From Rikenella sp031549665 (GTDB lineage Bacteria > Bacteroidota > Bacteroidia > Bacteroidales > Rikenellaceae), in contig JAVBPJ010000016.1 of the NCBI GenBank assembly GCA_031549665.1, positions 1 through 48,956 of the forward strand: 48,956 bases of DNA, read 5' to 3'. Below are positions 9,413 to 17,665 of the stretch, piece after piece. Positions within the stretch are counted from its first letter, which is position 1. Every line of letters starts with the position of its first letter. The position numbers were made by a program, and so were the translations under genes. The notes under the pieces are model-generated. The model was given only the letters and a program-made list of their open reading frames with translations, had not been told where the DNA came from and made no database searches.

Positions 9413-9787
9413 TTATTTCACTTCGACTTCGGCACCGGCCTCTTCGAGCTGGGCTTTGAGTGATTCGGCTTCTTCTTTCGATACGCCTTCTTTCACGGGC
9501 TTGGGAGCGCCGTCCACGAGGTCTTTGGCTTCTTTGAGGCCGAGACCGGTGAGGTCTTTCACTACTTTTACCACTTGAAGTTTGGCGGCACCGGCTGATT
9601 TGAGGATCACGTCGAAAGCGGTTTTTTCGGCGGGAGCTTCGGCGGCGGCAGCGGCAGGAGCGGCTACGGCTACGGCAGCAGCGGCGGGCTCAATGCCGTA
9701 CTCATCTTTGAGGATGGTGGCCAGTTCGTTTACTTCTTTTACGGTGAGGTTTACCAGCTCTTCGGCCAGTTTTTTGATGTCTGCCAT
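9413..9787 (-). CDS. rplL: 50S ribosomal protein L7/L12
   Basis: The 124-residue product is the flexible stalk protein of the large subunit that recruits translation factors. It has an N-terminal dimerisation domain (residues 1-35), a hinge of almost pure Ala/Val/Pro (about 36-55) and the conserved C-terminal factor-binding domain (KTAFDVILKSAGAAKLQVVK, then GLGLKEAKDLVDGAP). Length and architecture are typical. It follows rplJ on the same strand after a spacer of 330 bases, far longer than usual for this gene pair. Confidence 0.98.
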   Translation of the reverse strand: MADIKKLAEELVNLTVKEVNELATILKDEYGIEPAAAAVAVAAPAAAAAEAPAEKTAFDVILKSAGAAKLQVVKVVKDLTGLGLKEAKDLVDGAPKPVKEGVSKEEAESLKAQLEEAGAEVEVK

Positions 9788-10117
9788 CGGTTTATTGGTT
9801 TTTAAGTTGTTTTGTTGGTTTTCGGTTTGCCTTCCGAGGGTTCTTACCGCTAGCTTGGGCTTGGGATTTGGAGGCTGCCGGACGGGCGATGGTTCTCGGG
9901 TGAGTGGTTCGGTCTTTATCTGTTTAATTCAAACTTCAAAAATCCGCTCTTCCCGTATGTCGCATCGTGGTTGTCCATGGGCCCCTGGGTCTCTTTCGGC
10001 CGGTTGGTCGCGCCCCTCTTCTTCGGGCTCCCCGTGGGGTTTTGGTTGTTGTTTCAGGCGGCCTCGCGCGGAGGCCTCGGGTGTGGGTCTTCGGCGGGGC
10101 CGAGGACGGTGGCGGGT
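9788..10117 (-). other. Long rplJ-rplL spacer with a hairpin
   Basis: The 330-base spacer inside the ribosomal operon contains no convincing gene. A perfect hairpin GGCCTC-N5-GAGGCC lies at 10060-10076, just after the rplJ stop, without a U-run. It is therefore more likely a processing or stability element than a terminator. Overlapping palindromes CCATGG and GGGCCC lie near 9975. I saw no TAnnTTTG promoter here. Confidence 0.5.
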
Positions 10118-10648
10118 TTAGCTGTTGCGCTCTTCGAGGGCTTTGACCAAACCTGCGATCTTTTGACCGCCGGATGCCTGCAGTGCCGAGATGACGTTGC
10201 GGGCGGGCGATTGGAGCAGGCTGACGATCATTCCCAGCAACTCTTCTTTGGACTTGAGGTTTACGAGCTCTTCGAGCGTTCCTTCGCCAATGTAGAGGCA
10301 TTCGTCTACCAGGGCCGCTTTGAGGGCGGGCTTGTCGAGTTTGCTGCTGGTGCGGAACTCTTTGATAAGTTTCGCGGGGGCGTTGCTGGCGTTGGTGAAC
10401 AGGATGGAGGTCGATCCACTGAGGATGGCTCCGAGTTCGTCGCTGGCTTTGCCGGTTTGTTCGAGCGCTTTGCTGAGCAGGGTGTTTTTCACTACGACGA
10501 GCTTGATCTCTTTTTCGTAGCATTTTTTGCGCAGGGCGGCGGTTTGTGCGGCGTTCAACCCCGAAATGTCGGCGAGGTAGAAGTGCGGATAGGCCCCCAG
10601 TTGCTCGGCTAAGCTGTTGATTACTTCGGTTTTTTCTTCCCTTTTCAT
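10118..10648 (-). CDS. rplJ: 50S ribosomal protein L10
   Basis: The 176-residue stalk-base protein anchors the L7/L12 dimers on 23S rRNA. The sequence MKREEKTEVINSLAEQLGAY opens the globular RNA-binding domain, followed by the KCYEKEIKLVVVKNTLLSKA region. The C-terminal helix (SALQASGGQKIAGLVKALEE) binds L7/L12. The length matches the family. It starts 16 bases after the rplA stop, so translational coupling with L1 is likely. Confidence 0.97.
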   Translation of the reverse strand: MKREEKTEVINSLAEQLGAYPHFYLADISGLNAAQTAALRKKCYEKEIKLVVVKNTLLSKALEQTGKASDELGAILSGSTSILFTNASNAPAKLIKEFRTSSKLDKPALKAALVDECLYIGEGTLEELVNLKSKEELLGMIVSLLQSPARNVISALQASGGQKIAGLVKALEERNS

Positions 10649-10664
10649 GGTGTCTTCTTAGGTG

Positions 10665-11354
<690 letters not shown>

Positions 11355-11363
11355 GCTCTTGCT

Positions 11364-11801
11364 CTATTTAGGAAATTCTCCGCTTACGCTGATACCCATG
11401 CTGCGCGCCGTTCCGGCTACCATGGTCATGGCGGCCTCGAGGGTGAAACAGTTCAGGTCTTCCATCTTCCCTTTGGCGATCTCTTCGACTTGCGCCCAGG
11501 TAATGGTGGCTACTTTTTTCCGGTTGGGTTCGGCCGATCCGCTCTGTACTTTGGCGACTTCCTTCAACTGCACGGCCACGGGGGGCTGTTTGATGATGAA
11601 ATCGAACGATTTGTCGCTGTATACGGTGATGATTACGGGCAGAACTTTGCCGGGCTTGTCTTGTGTTCTTGCGTTGAACTGCTTGCAGAACTCCATGATG
11701 TTCACCCCCTTGGACCCGAGTGCGGGACCTACGGGAGGTGAAGGATTGGCTGCTCCGCCTTTGATTTGCAGTTTGATAAACGCTGCAACCTCTTTTGCCA
11801 T
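11364..11801 (-). CDS. rplK: 50S ribosomal protein L11
   Basis: The 145-residue L11 forms the GTPase-associated centre with 23S rRNA. The N-terminal domain has the proline-rich GGAANPSPPVGPALGSKGVN motif (thiostrepton region), and the C-terminal RNA-binding domain ends TARSMGISVSGEFPK. Length and motifs are typical. It follows nusG after a 213-base spacer in which I saw no gene. Confidence 0.98.
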   Translation of the reverse strand: MAKEVAAFIKLQIKGGAANPSPPVGPALGSKGVNIMEFCKQFNARTQDKPGKVLPVIITVYSDKSFDFIIKQPPVAVQLKEVAKVQSGSAEPNRKKVATITWAQVEEIAKGKMEDLNCFTLEAAMTMVAGTARSMGISVSGEFPK

Positions 11802-12014
11802 AGCTTTGCTTTTGCTCTTGTGGTTGGTTTTTAAAAGGGAGGGGGGAGGTCTGCCTTCGAAGTCCGGTGGGCCGGTGGGTGGGGTGGGCTTGGTCGGTTT
11901 AACCCTTTTTCAATTGATTGCCCGACGGTCGCTTGACCCAGTCCATCTCGTTTCCCGTCGTCCGAAAGCGGACGCACACTCCTCTCCTGCTCTTAAAAAT
12001 CGTTCCTTGGGTTA

Positions 12015-12572
12015 TTACTCTTTTTCTACTTGTGTGAAGCTCAACTCCATGGGAGTCTTGCGTCCGAATATCTTGACGGAAACTTGCAACTTTCTACGTT
12101 CGTTGTCGACTTTCTCGATCGTACCGACGAAGGAAGCAAAGGGTCCGTCGATTACTTTCACTGATTCGCCCTCGAAGTAGGGGGTTTCGTTGGCCTCCTC
12201 CTGCGTGGCGAGTTCGTCGACACGACCCAAAATGCGGCTCACTTCGATCGGACGCAACGGCGTCGCTACCAGCGAGGACTCTTTGGTGTCGCTCAAAAAA
12301 CCCATCACGTTGGGGGTGTTTCGCAAGATATGCGGGATTTCGCCCACCAGGGCGGCTTGGACTAATACGTATCCGGGGTACGAGGTGCGCTCTTTGGTGA
12401 TTTTTTTCCCGTTGCGTACCTGGTATACTTTTTCGGTGGGGATAAGCACTTGGGCGATGTAGTCTTCCAGGTGAAGGTTGCGTATCTCGGCTTCGAGGTA
12501 CTCCTTCACTTTCTTTTCCTTACCGCCAATGGCACGGATTACGTACCATTCCATGGGTGTCTTTTCGCTCAT
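12015..12572 (-). CDS. nusG: Transcription termination/antitermination factor NusG
   Basis: The 185-residue NusG binds the RNA polymerase clamp and links polymerase to Rho or the ribosome. The N-terminal NGN domain (EWYVIRAIGGKEKKVKEYLE, then TSYPGYVLVQ) occupies residues 8-115. The C-terminal KOW domain (GESVKVIDGPFASFVGTIEK) covers about 128-180. It starts 12 bases after the secE stop, the usual secE-nusG arrangement. Confidence 0.98.
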   Translation of the reverse strand: MSEKTPMEWYVIRAIGGKEKKVKEYLEAEIRNLHLEDYIAQVLIPTEKVYQVRNGKKITKERTSYPGYVLVQAALVGEIPHILRNTPNVMGFLSDTKESSLVATPLRPIEVSRILGRVDELATQEEANETPYFEGESVKVIDGPFASFVGTIEKVDNERRKLQVSVKIFGRKTPMELSFTQVEKE

Positions 12573-12584
12573 CTGCTATCCGAA

Positions 12585-12773
12585 TTAGTAGAGGATGCTG
12601 TATATGCCCTTCATGATGTTCTCAAAGCTGAGGTCCATGGCCAGCACGACCAGTGCCAGAATCAGGGAAGCAATCATGACTACGATTGCACTGCCTTGGA
12701 GCGAGCTCCAGCTGGGCCAGGTTACTTTGTGAACAAGTTCGTTGTATGACTCTTTGATGTATGTTGCTTTCAT
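12585..12773 (-). CDS. secE: Preprotein translocase subunit SecE
   Basis: The 62-residue single-span SecE stabilises SecY in the inner-membrane translocon. The amphipathic N-terminal helix YIKESYNELVHKVTWPSW carries the family's conserved KVTWPS, followed by one membrane span (about residues 27-48). Two adjacent ATG codons (12774-12776 and 12771-12773) could each start the protein. I take the second because it matches the length of Bacteroidetes homologues, but the difference is one residue. The frame extends upstream into the tRNA-Trp region, which is certainly not coding. Confidence 0.93.
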   Translation of the reverse strand: MKATYIKESYNELVHKVTWPSWSSLQGSAIVVMIASLILALVVLAMDLSFENIMKGIYSILY

Positions 12774-13016
12774 CATCTTGGGTTTTTCGGTCTTTCGATC
12801 CGTTTGTGTGAAGTCCGGTTGGGGCTTCGGCGGGACTCTGTGTCCGGGCGGGGCCGTTCCTTGTTGTAAATTACCGCCAAGGGGGGGCGCCTGCTCGGGT
12901 TGGAAGCTTTTTAAGAGTCTTTGTCGGTGGACTTTCGATCGGGTTCCTCTCGCTCCTCGCAACCCTCTGCTTCGAGGGTGAACGCGGTGGGGGAGGTCTC
13001 TTTTCTCGGCCTCAGG

Positions 13017-13087
13017 CAGGGGTGGAGGGATTCGAACCCCCATCAACGGTTTTGGAGACCGCTATTCTGCCCTTGAACTACACCCCT
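13017..13087 (-). tRNA. tRNA-Trp (anticodon CCA)
   Basis: A full cloverleaf on the minus strand has acceptor AGGGGTG/CACCCCT with discriminator G, anticodon loop CTCCAAA on stem GCGGT/ACCGT, and T-loop GGTTCGAATC. The anticodon CCA reads UGG. It lies between tuf and secE, its standard position in this operon, and is presumably excised from the common transcript. Confidence 0.95.
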
Positions 13088-13121
13088 AAAAGAGCCGTGC
13101 GGAAGCTGTTGCGTTCCGCAC
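13088..13121 (-). terminator. Hairpin with U-run directly upstream of tRNA-Trp
   Basis: The stem GTGCGGAA / TTCCGCAC (loop cgcaacagc) is followed on the minus strand by GGCTCTTTT, immediately before the tRNA-Trp 5' end. It has the form of a weak intrinsic terminator after tuf, and would let EF-Tu be made in excess over downstream genes. It may equally be a processing site for tRNA maturation. Confidence 0.4.
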
Positions 13122-13219
13122 AACTCGGTGTTTCGGGCGGGATCGGGGTTTTTCGAACGGCTGACGGCTGTACGCCGGGGCTGTTTCGCGGGACCCTTTT
13201 TCCTCGCTCGGGGCGTGCG

Positions 13220-14407
13220 CTATTCGGTGATTTCGGTGATCTGACCGGCACCTACGGTACGGCCGCCTTCGCGGATGGCGAAACGCAGACCTACGTTAAC
13301 GGCTACGGGGTAGATCAGCTCTACGGTGATGGTTACGTTGTCACCGGGCATTACCATGTCCACACCGGCGGGCAGTTCCACTTCTCCGGTTACGTCGAGG
13401 GTACGGAGGTAGAATTGCGGACGGTATTTGTTATGGAACGGGGTGTGACGGCCACCTTCCTCTTTTTTGAGGATGTAGACTTCGGCTTTGAATTTGGTGT
13501 GGGGGGTGATTGAACCGGGTTTGGCCACAACCATGCCGCGTTTTACCTCTTTCTTGTCGATACCGCGCATCAGCAGACCTACGTTGTCGCCGGCTTCACC
13601 GGTGTCGAGGAGCTTGCGGAACATTTCAACGCCGGTACATACCGATTTCATTGATTTTTCGCCAAGACCTACGATTTCCACTTCGTCGCCTACGTGGATC
13701 ACGCCGGTTTCGATACGCCCGGTTACCACGGTACCGCGGCCGGTGATCGAGAAGACGTCTTCAACGGGCATCAGGAAGGGTTTTTCGTTTTCGCGGGGAG
13801 GAATGGGGATGTAGGTGTCTACGGCGTCCATCAGTTCCATGATTTTTTCTTCCCATTGGGGTTCGCCGTTGAGGGCGCCCAGGGCTGAACCGCGGATTAC
13901 GGGGGCGTTGTCGCCGTCGAATTGGTAGAAGCTGAGCAGTTCGCGCACTTCCATTTCAACGAGTTCGAGCATTTCGGGGTCGTCTACCATATCGACTTTG
14001 TTCAGGAAAACAACGATACGGGGAACGTTCACCTGGCGGGCGAGCAGGATGTGTTCGCGGGTTTGGGGCATCGGACCGTCGGTGGCGGCTACTACGATGA
14101 TGGCGCCGTCCATTTGGGCTGCACCGGTTACCATGTTCTTCACGTAGTCGGCGTGGCCGGGGCAGTCAACGTGCGCGTAGTGGCGGTTGGCGGTGGAGTA
14201 CTCTACGTGCGAGGTGTTGATGGTGATACCGCGTTCTTTTTCTTCGGGGGCGTTGTCGATCGAGTCGAAGCTGCGCAGTTCCGAAAGACCCTTCTTGGCA
14301 AGCACGGTGGTGATTGCTGCGGTCAGGGTGGTTTTACCGTGGTCTACGTGACCGATGGTACCGATGTTCACGTGGGGTTTCGACCGGTCAAATTTTTCTT
14401 TTGCCAT
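13220..14407 (-). CDS. tuf: Elongation factor Tu
   Basis: The 395-residue GTPase delivers aminoacyl-tRNA to the ribosome. All G-motifs are present: GHVDHGKT (P-loop, about 19-26), the switch I region RGITINTSHVEY, DCPGHADY (G3), NKVD (G4) and SAL (G5). Domains 2 and 3 follow with GRGTVVTGRIETG and the C-terminal REGGRTVGAGQIT. It lies between tRNA-Gly and tRNA-Trp as expected for the tRNA-tuf operon. Length is standard. Confidence 0.99.
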   Translation of the reverse strand: MAKEKFDRSKPHVNIGTIGHVDHGKTTLTAAITTVLAKKGLSELRSFDSIDNAPEEKERGITINTSHVEYSTANRHYAHVDCPGHADYVKNMVTGAAQMDGAIIVVAATDGPMPQTREHILLARQVNVPRIVVFLNKVDMVDDPEMLELVEMEVRELLSFYQFDGDNAPVIRGSALGALNGEPQWEEKIMELMDAVDTYIPIPPRENEKPFLMPVEDVFSITGRGTVVTGRIETGVIHVGDEVEIVGLGEKSMKSVCTGVEMFRKLLDTGEAGDNVGLLMRGIDKKEVKRGMVVAKPGSITPHTKFKAEVYILKKEEGGRHTPFHNKYRPQFYLRTLDVTGEVELPAGVDMVMPGDNVTITVELIYPVAVNVGLRFAIREGGRTVGAGQITEITE

Positions 14408-14463
14408 GGTGTTTGTACGTTTTTGTGTGTTGTGGTTATTTGCTTTTGCTGTTGTTGTGTAGT

Positions 14464-14503
14464 ACGGCGGCCATTGGGTTAGGTTGGAAGCGTTGGCCGC
14501 CGT
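14464..14503 (-). other. Hairpin between tRNA-Gly and tuf
   Basis: A 10-bp perfect stem ACGGCGGCCA / TGGCCGCCGT encloses a 20-base loop just after the tRNA-Gly 3' end. No U-run follows, so it is not a terminator. It may protect the tuf mRNA 5' end after the tRNA is cut out, or guide processing. The role is inferred from position only. Confidence 0.45.
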
Positions 14504-14513
14504 TGTTATGGTG

Positions 14514-14586
14514 AGCGGAAGACGAGGTTCGAACCCGCGACCCTCAGCTTGGAAGGCTGATGCTCTACCGACTGAGCTACTTCCGC
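14514..14586 (-). tRNA. tRNA-Gly (anticodon TCC)
   Basis: The cloverleaf on the minus strand has acceptor GCGGAAG/CTTCCGC with discriminator T, D-arm AGCTCAGTCGGTAGAGC, anticodon loop CTTCCAA on stem TCAGC/GCTGA, and T-arm GCGGGTTCGAACCTCGT. The anticodon TCC reads GGA/GGG. It lies directly upstream of tuf in the operon. Confidence 0.96.
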
Positions 14587-14688
14587 TTATTTTTTGTGTT
14601 CATTTTCCGATCTCGTCCCTGCCGGATGGCCGGGGGTTGATCGATTTTCAAGGTACGTTCCGTTGCCGCGGGGTCTCCTCGGCCGGGG

Positions 14689-14771
14689 TGGGGAGAGCAG
14701 GATTCGAACCTACGAAGACATAAGTCAGCAGATTTACAGTCTGCCCCAGTTGGCCGCTTTGGTATCTCCCC
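14689..14771 (-). tRNA. tRNA-Tyr (anticodon GTA)
   Basis: This 83-base class II tRNA on the minus strand has acceptor GGGGAGA/TCTCCCC with discriminator A, anticodon loop CTGTAAA on stem GCAGA/TCTGC, a long variable arm (TGACTTATGTCTTCG) and T-arm AGGTTCGAATCCT. It is the first gene of the tRNA-tuf-rpl-rpoBC operon, about 80 bases after the predicted start of transcription. Confidence 0.96.
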
Positions 14772-14855
14772 GAGCTTTCCAACCCCCTGGTTCTTAACCT
14801 ATTATGCCGATTCAATCCAGCACAAAAGAACCCCGGGTGGGGACAATTCGGACGA

Positions 14856-14886
14856 CAAAGATAGAGAAAGGGTTTTACAATGCAAA
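14856..14886 (-). promoter_or_regulatory. Main promoter of the tRNA-tuf-rpl-rpoBC operon
   Basis: On the minus strand TTTG (14886-14883), 19 bases, then TATCTTTG (14863-14856) match the Bacteroidetes sigma-ABfr consensus TTTG-N19-TAnnTTTG exactly. The predicted start is near 14849, about 78 bases before tRNA-Tyr. This is the only perfect promoter I found ahead of rpoB and rpoC on this strand. Confidence 0.85.
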
Positions 14887-14991
14887 CTTTTTTTCGTGGC
14901 GTGGCGCTTTTCGGGCTGTTTTCCTGTTGATTGGCTCCCGGCAGGGGAAGCCGAAGGGGGATGTTGGCGGCTGCGCCGCCCGGATGATTTT

Positions 14992-15029
14992 CCCGAAAAA
15001 GCGGCAGGAGCCCGCGAAGGCTCCTGCCG
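14992..15029 (-). terminator. Intrinsic terminator after the PiT transporter gene
   Basis: On the minus strand an 11-bp perfect stem CGGCAGGAGCC / GGCTCCTGCCG (loop ttcgcg) is followed by CTTTTTC. It lies 24 bases past the phosphate permease stop codon and separates that operon from the promoter of the tRNA-tuf operon. Confidence 0.85.
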
Positions 15030-15052
15030 AGAGGGGGCTAACCAACTGCCGG

Positions 15053-16054
15053 TCAGGCGATCCACATATACAGGTAGTAGATGCCGGCGGCGAGCAGGGC
15101 GCTGATGGGGATGGTGATCACCCAGGCCCACATCAGGTTGACCGTTACTCCCCAACGTACGGCCGAGACGCGTTTGACGGCGCCCACGCCGATGATGGCT
15201 CCGGTGATGGTGTGGGTGGTACTCACGGGAATTTTCCAAAGTTCGGTCAGGTAGAGCGTCAGGGCTCCGGCGGTTTCGGCGGCGACTCCTTCCAGGGGGG
15301 TTACTTTCGTGATTTTGGTACCCATGGTGCGGACAATGCGCCATCCGCCCGACATGGTGCCCAGGGCGATCATGCTGAAGCAGGCCAGCGGCACCCAGCC
15401 GGGGATTTGCATGATGCTCCCCGTCTGTCCGGCCACAAAGAGGGCGGCGGCGATGATCCCCATCACTTTTTGCGAGTCGTTCAGCCCGTGTCCGATGCTG
15501 AATAGCCCCGAAGAGACCAGTTGCAACCGTTTGAACCACATGTCGGCCTTGTGCGGATTGGCGCGGCGGCAGATGTGCATGATCAGGATCGTGATGATCG
15601 AGGCCATCACCATCCCGATCAGGGGGGCCAGCAGGATAAAGGCGGCGATTTTAAGCACCACCGCGGCGTGGATGGCCTGGAACCCGCCGTAGGCGATGGC
15701 GGCTCCGGCGAATCCGCCGATCAGGGTGTGCGACGAGGAGGAGGGGATCCCTTTCCACCAGGTGAAAAGGTTCCAGACAATGGCGGCGATCAGTCCGGAG
15801 AGGATCACCGGCAGGGTGATGAACTCTTCGCAAACGCTCTTCGACACGGTATTGGCGATGCCGAACTCGCCGATGACGTACTTGGCGATGAAGAAGGCCA
15901 CAAAGTTGAACGCCGCGGCCCACAGCACCGCCAGGAACGGGGTCAGCACTTTGGTCGAAACGATGGTGGCGATGGAGTTGGCGGCGTCGTGGAATCCGTT
16001 GATGTAGTCGAACAGCAGGGCCAGGACGATGGTAACGATCAGCAGGGTGGTCAT
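15053..16054 (-). CDS. pit: PiT-family low-affinity inorganic phosphate transporter
   Basis: This 333-residue polytopic inner-membrane permease co-transports phosphate (as metal-phosphate) with a cation. The two PiT signature repeats are clear: GFHDAANSIATIVSTKVLTP near residues 20-39, and GHGLNDSQKVMGII near residues 187-200. About ten hydrophobic segments span the protein. It begins 10 bases after the stop of the DUF47 gene, the standard regulator-permease pair in Bacteroidetes. The length is at the shorter end of the family, as is usual for bacterial Pit proteins without a large central loop. Confidence 0.93.
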   Translation of the reverse strand: MTTLLIVTIVLALLFDYINGFHDAANSIATIVSTKVLTPFLAVLWAAAFNFVAFFIAKYVIGEFGIANTVSKSVCEEFITLPVILSGLIAAIVWNLFTWWKGIPSSSSHTLIGGFAGAAIAYGGFQAIHAAVVLKIAAFILLAPLIGMVMASIITILIMHICRRANPHKADMWFKRLQLVSSGLFSIGHGLNDSQKVMGIIAAALFVAGQTGSIMQIPGWVPLACFSMIALGTMSGGWRIVRTMGTKITKVTPLEGVAAETAGALTLYLTELWKIPVSTTHTITGAIIGVGAVKRVSAVRWGVTVNLMWAWVITIPISALLAAGIYYLYMWIA

Positions 16055-16064
16055 CGAGCGGGCG

Positions 16065-16721
16065 TTAGGCGTATTTCACGATGATGGTCTTGAGCACATC
16101 GGCCACGTGCCACGACTTGTCGGTGGCGCTTTCGAGCAGCTGGATGATTTCGACCAGCTTGATGAGTTCGATCGCGTCTTTCTCCTGTTCGAAGAGCGAA
16201 ATGATGAAGTGTTCGTAGACGTCGTCGGCGCTGTTTTCAATTTCGTGCAGGCGGCGGCATTGGGCGCGGACTACCGACGGGTCGCGTTTCACCTTTTCCA
16301 GTTCGTCGATGGCGATGCGGATGCAAACGGCGGCCTCTTTGACGTGTTCGGCCAACTGTTTCATGCTTTCGGGCATTTCGCGCGGCTGGTACAGAACGGT
16401 GCGCTTGGCCGAACCGTTGATCAGGTCGAGCAGGTCGTCCAGTTGCGATGCCAGCGAGTGGATGTCTTCGCGGTCGAAAGGGGTGATGAATGTGTTGTTG
16501 AGTTCGTTGAGTATCTCCTCGGTGAGGCGGTCGCAATGGGTTTCGAGCTTTTTGATCTCGGCGTAAAGCACCTTGCGCTCTTCGTGTTCCTGGGTTTGCG
16601 TAAATTGCACCAGCAGGTCGGATGCCGCGGCGATGTCGTCGATTTGTCCGCGAAGCAGCGGAAGAAACTTGCTCTCTTTCGGAAGAAAGAATTGAAAGAA
16701 ACGGTTGATGTTGAATCCCAT
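16065..16721 (-). CDS. DUF47/PhoU-like phosphate transport regulator
   Basis: The 218-residue all-helical protein belongs to the DUF47 family (also called TIGR00153 or phosphate transport regulator), distantly related to PhoU and typically encoded next to PiT permeases. The conserved metal-site motif TFITPFDREDIHSLASQLDD lies near residues 77-96, and heptad-rich helices fill the rest. The frame could be extended 10 codons upstream to 16751. A TATCTTTG promoter box lies at 16749-16756, however, so transcription starts inside that extension, and the ATG at 16721 (MGFNINRFFQFF) is preferred. It is the first gene of a two-gene operon with the permease. Confidence 0.9.
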   Translation of the reverse strand: MGFNINRFFQFFLPKESKFLPLLRGQIDDIAAASDLLVQFTQTQEHEERKVLYAEIKKLETHCDRLTEEILNELNNTFITPFDREDIHSLASQLDDLLDLINGSAKRTVLYQPREMPESMKQLAEHVKEAAVCIRIAIDELEKVKRDPSVVRAQCRRLHEIENSADDVYEHFIISLFEQEKDAIELIKLVEIIQLLESATDKSWHVADVLKTIIVKYA

Positions 16722-16748
16722 TGGATAATCTGTATTTTGGTTACCCCG

Positions 16749-16756
16749 CAAAGATA
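16749..16756 (-). promoter_or_regulatory. Promoter -7 box for the DUF47-PiT operon
   Basis: TATCTTTG on the minus strand matches TAnnTTTG. The -33 region (near 16776) is a poor match (TGTC). The predicted start of transcription is about 20 bases before the DUF47 ATG, which decides the start codon of that gene. Confidence 0.5.
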
Positions 16757-16894
16757 GAAAATTCCCGCTATTTTCGACAGCTTTTCGGCCTTTTCGACGG
16801 CTCGCCCGCCGATGGGCCGACGAACTGGCGAACGCACCGACACGTACCGCCGAAAGGGGTTGTCGGCCGTCCTGCCCGCCGAACTTACGCGCCG

Positions 16895-17665
16895 TTATAT
16901 CCCGAAGAGTTCGCGGGCGCGGGCGCTGGTGGCCTCGGCCACCCGGGCGGGAGTAACTCCTTTTATTTGGGCGATTCGTTCGGCGATCAGCGGCAGGTAG
17001 GCGCTTTCATTGCGTTTGCCGCGATAGGGGACGGGGGTGAGGTAGGGACAGTCGGTCTCCAACAGGATGTCGTCCAGCTCCACTGTCTCGAGTACCTGGG
17101 CGATGGCGGCGTTTTTGTAGGTTACATACCCGCCGATACCGATGGCGAATCCGCCCATTTCTTTGATTTGACGGTAGTTGCGCTCCGATCCCTGAAAACT
17201 GTGAAACACCCCGCGCAGGCGACCGCGGAAGGGTTCGAGCAGCGGGAACACTTCGTTCCAGGCGTCGCGCACGTGCAGGATGATCGGCAGGTCGTACTCC
17301 AGGGCCAGTTGCGCCTGCACCACCAGGGCCTGGCACTGTTTCGACAGGGTGCTGCTCTCCCAGTGGAGGTCGAGTCCCACCTCGCCCACCGCCACAAAGC
17401 GCACCGGGGGTTCTTTCAGGTAGTCGCGCACCTGCTGTAACTCTTCTTTCAGGCGGCACTCGTTGATCGAGGTGGGATGCACGCCCATGGTGGCCCAGCA
17501 AACGCCGGGGTACTGTTGCGCCGTGCGGATCATGGCCGCGTGGCTGCGCGAATCGATGGCGGGCAGGATGAACTGCCGGACTCCGGCCGCGGCGGCGCGA
17601 TCGAGCATGGCGGGCCGATCGGCGTCGAAATCGGAGTGAAACAGGTGTGCGTGGGTGTCGATCAT
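16895..17665 (-). CDS. TatD-family metal-dependent hydrolase
   Basis: The 256-residue TIM-barrel amidohydrolase belongs to the TatD family; characterised members are metal-dependent 3'-5' exonucleases or DNases. The metal ligands are visible: the HAH motif (MIDTHAHLFH) at the N-terminus, GEVGLDLHW near residue 93, ILHVRDAWNE near 128, FHSFQG near 153 and ETDCPYLTP near 203. It overlaps the stop of the upstream GH89 gene by 4 bases (ATGA), so it is translationally coupled and is the last gene of the pyrE-SRPBCC-GH89-GH89-tatD run. The physiological link to GH89 is unclear. Confidence 0.92.
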   Translation of the reverse strand: MIDTHAHLFHSDFDADRPAMLDRAAAAGVRQFILPAIDSRSHAAMIRTAQQYPGVCWATMGVHPTSINECRLKEELQQVRDYLKEPPVRFVAVGEVGLDLHWESSTLSKQCQALVVQAQLALEYDLPIILHVRDAWNEVFPLLEPFRGRLRGVFHSFQGSERNYRQIKEMGGFAIGIGGYVTYKNAAIAQVLETVELDDILLETDCPYLTPVPYRGKRNESAYLPLIAERIAQIKGVTPARVAEATSARARELFGI

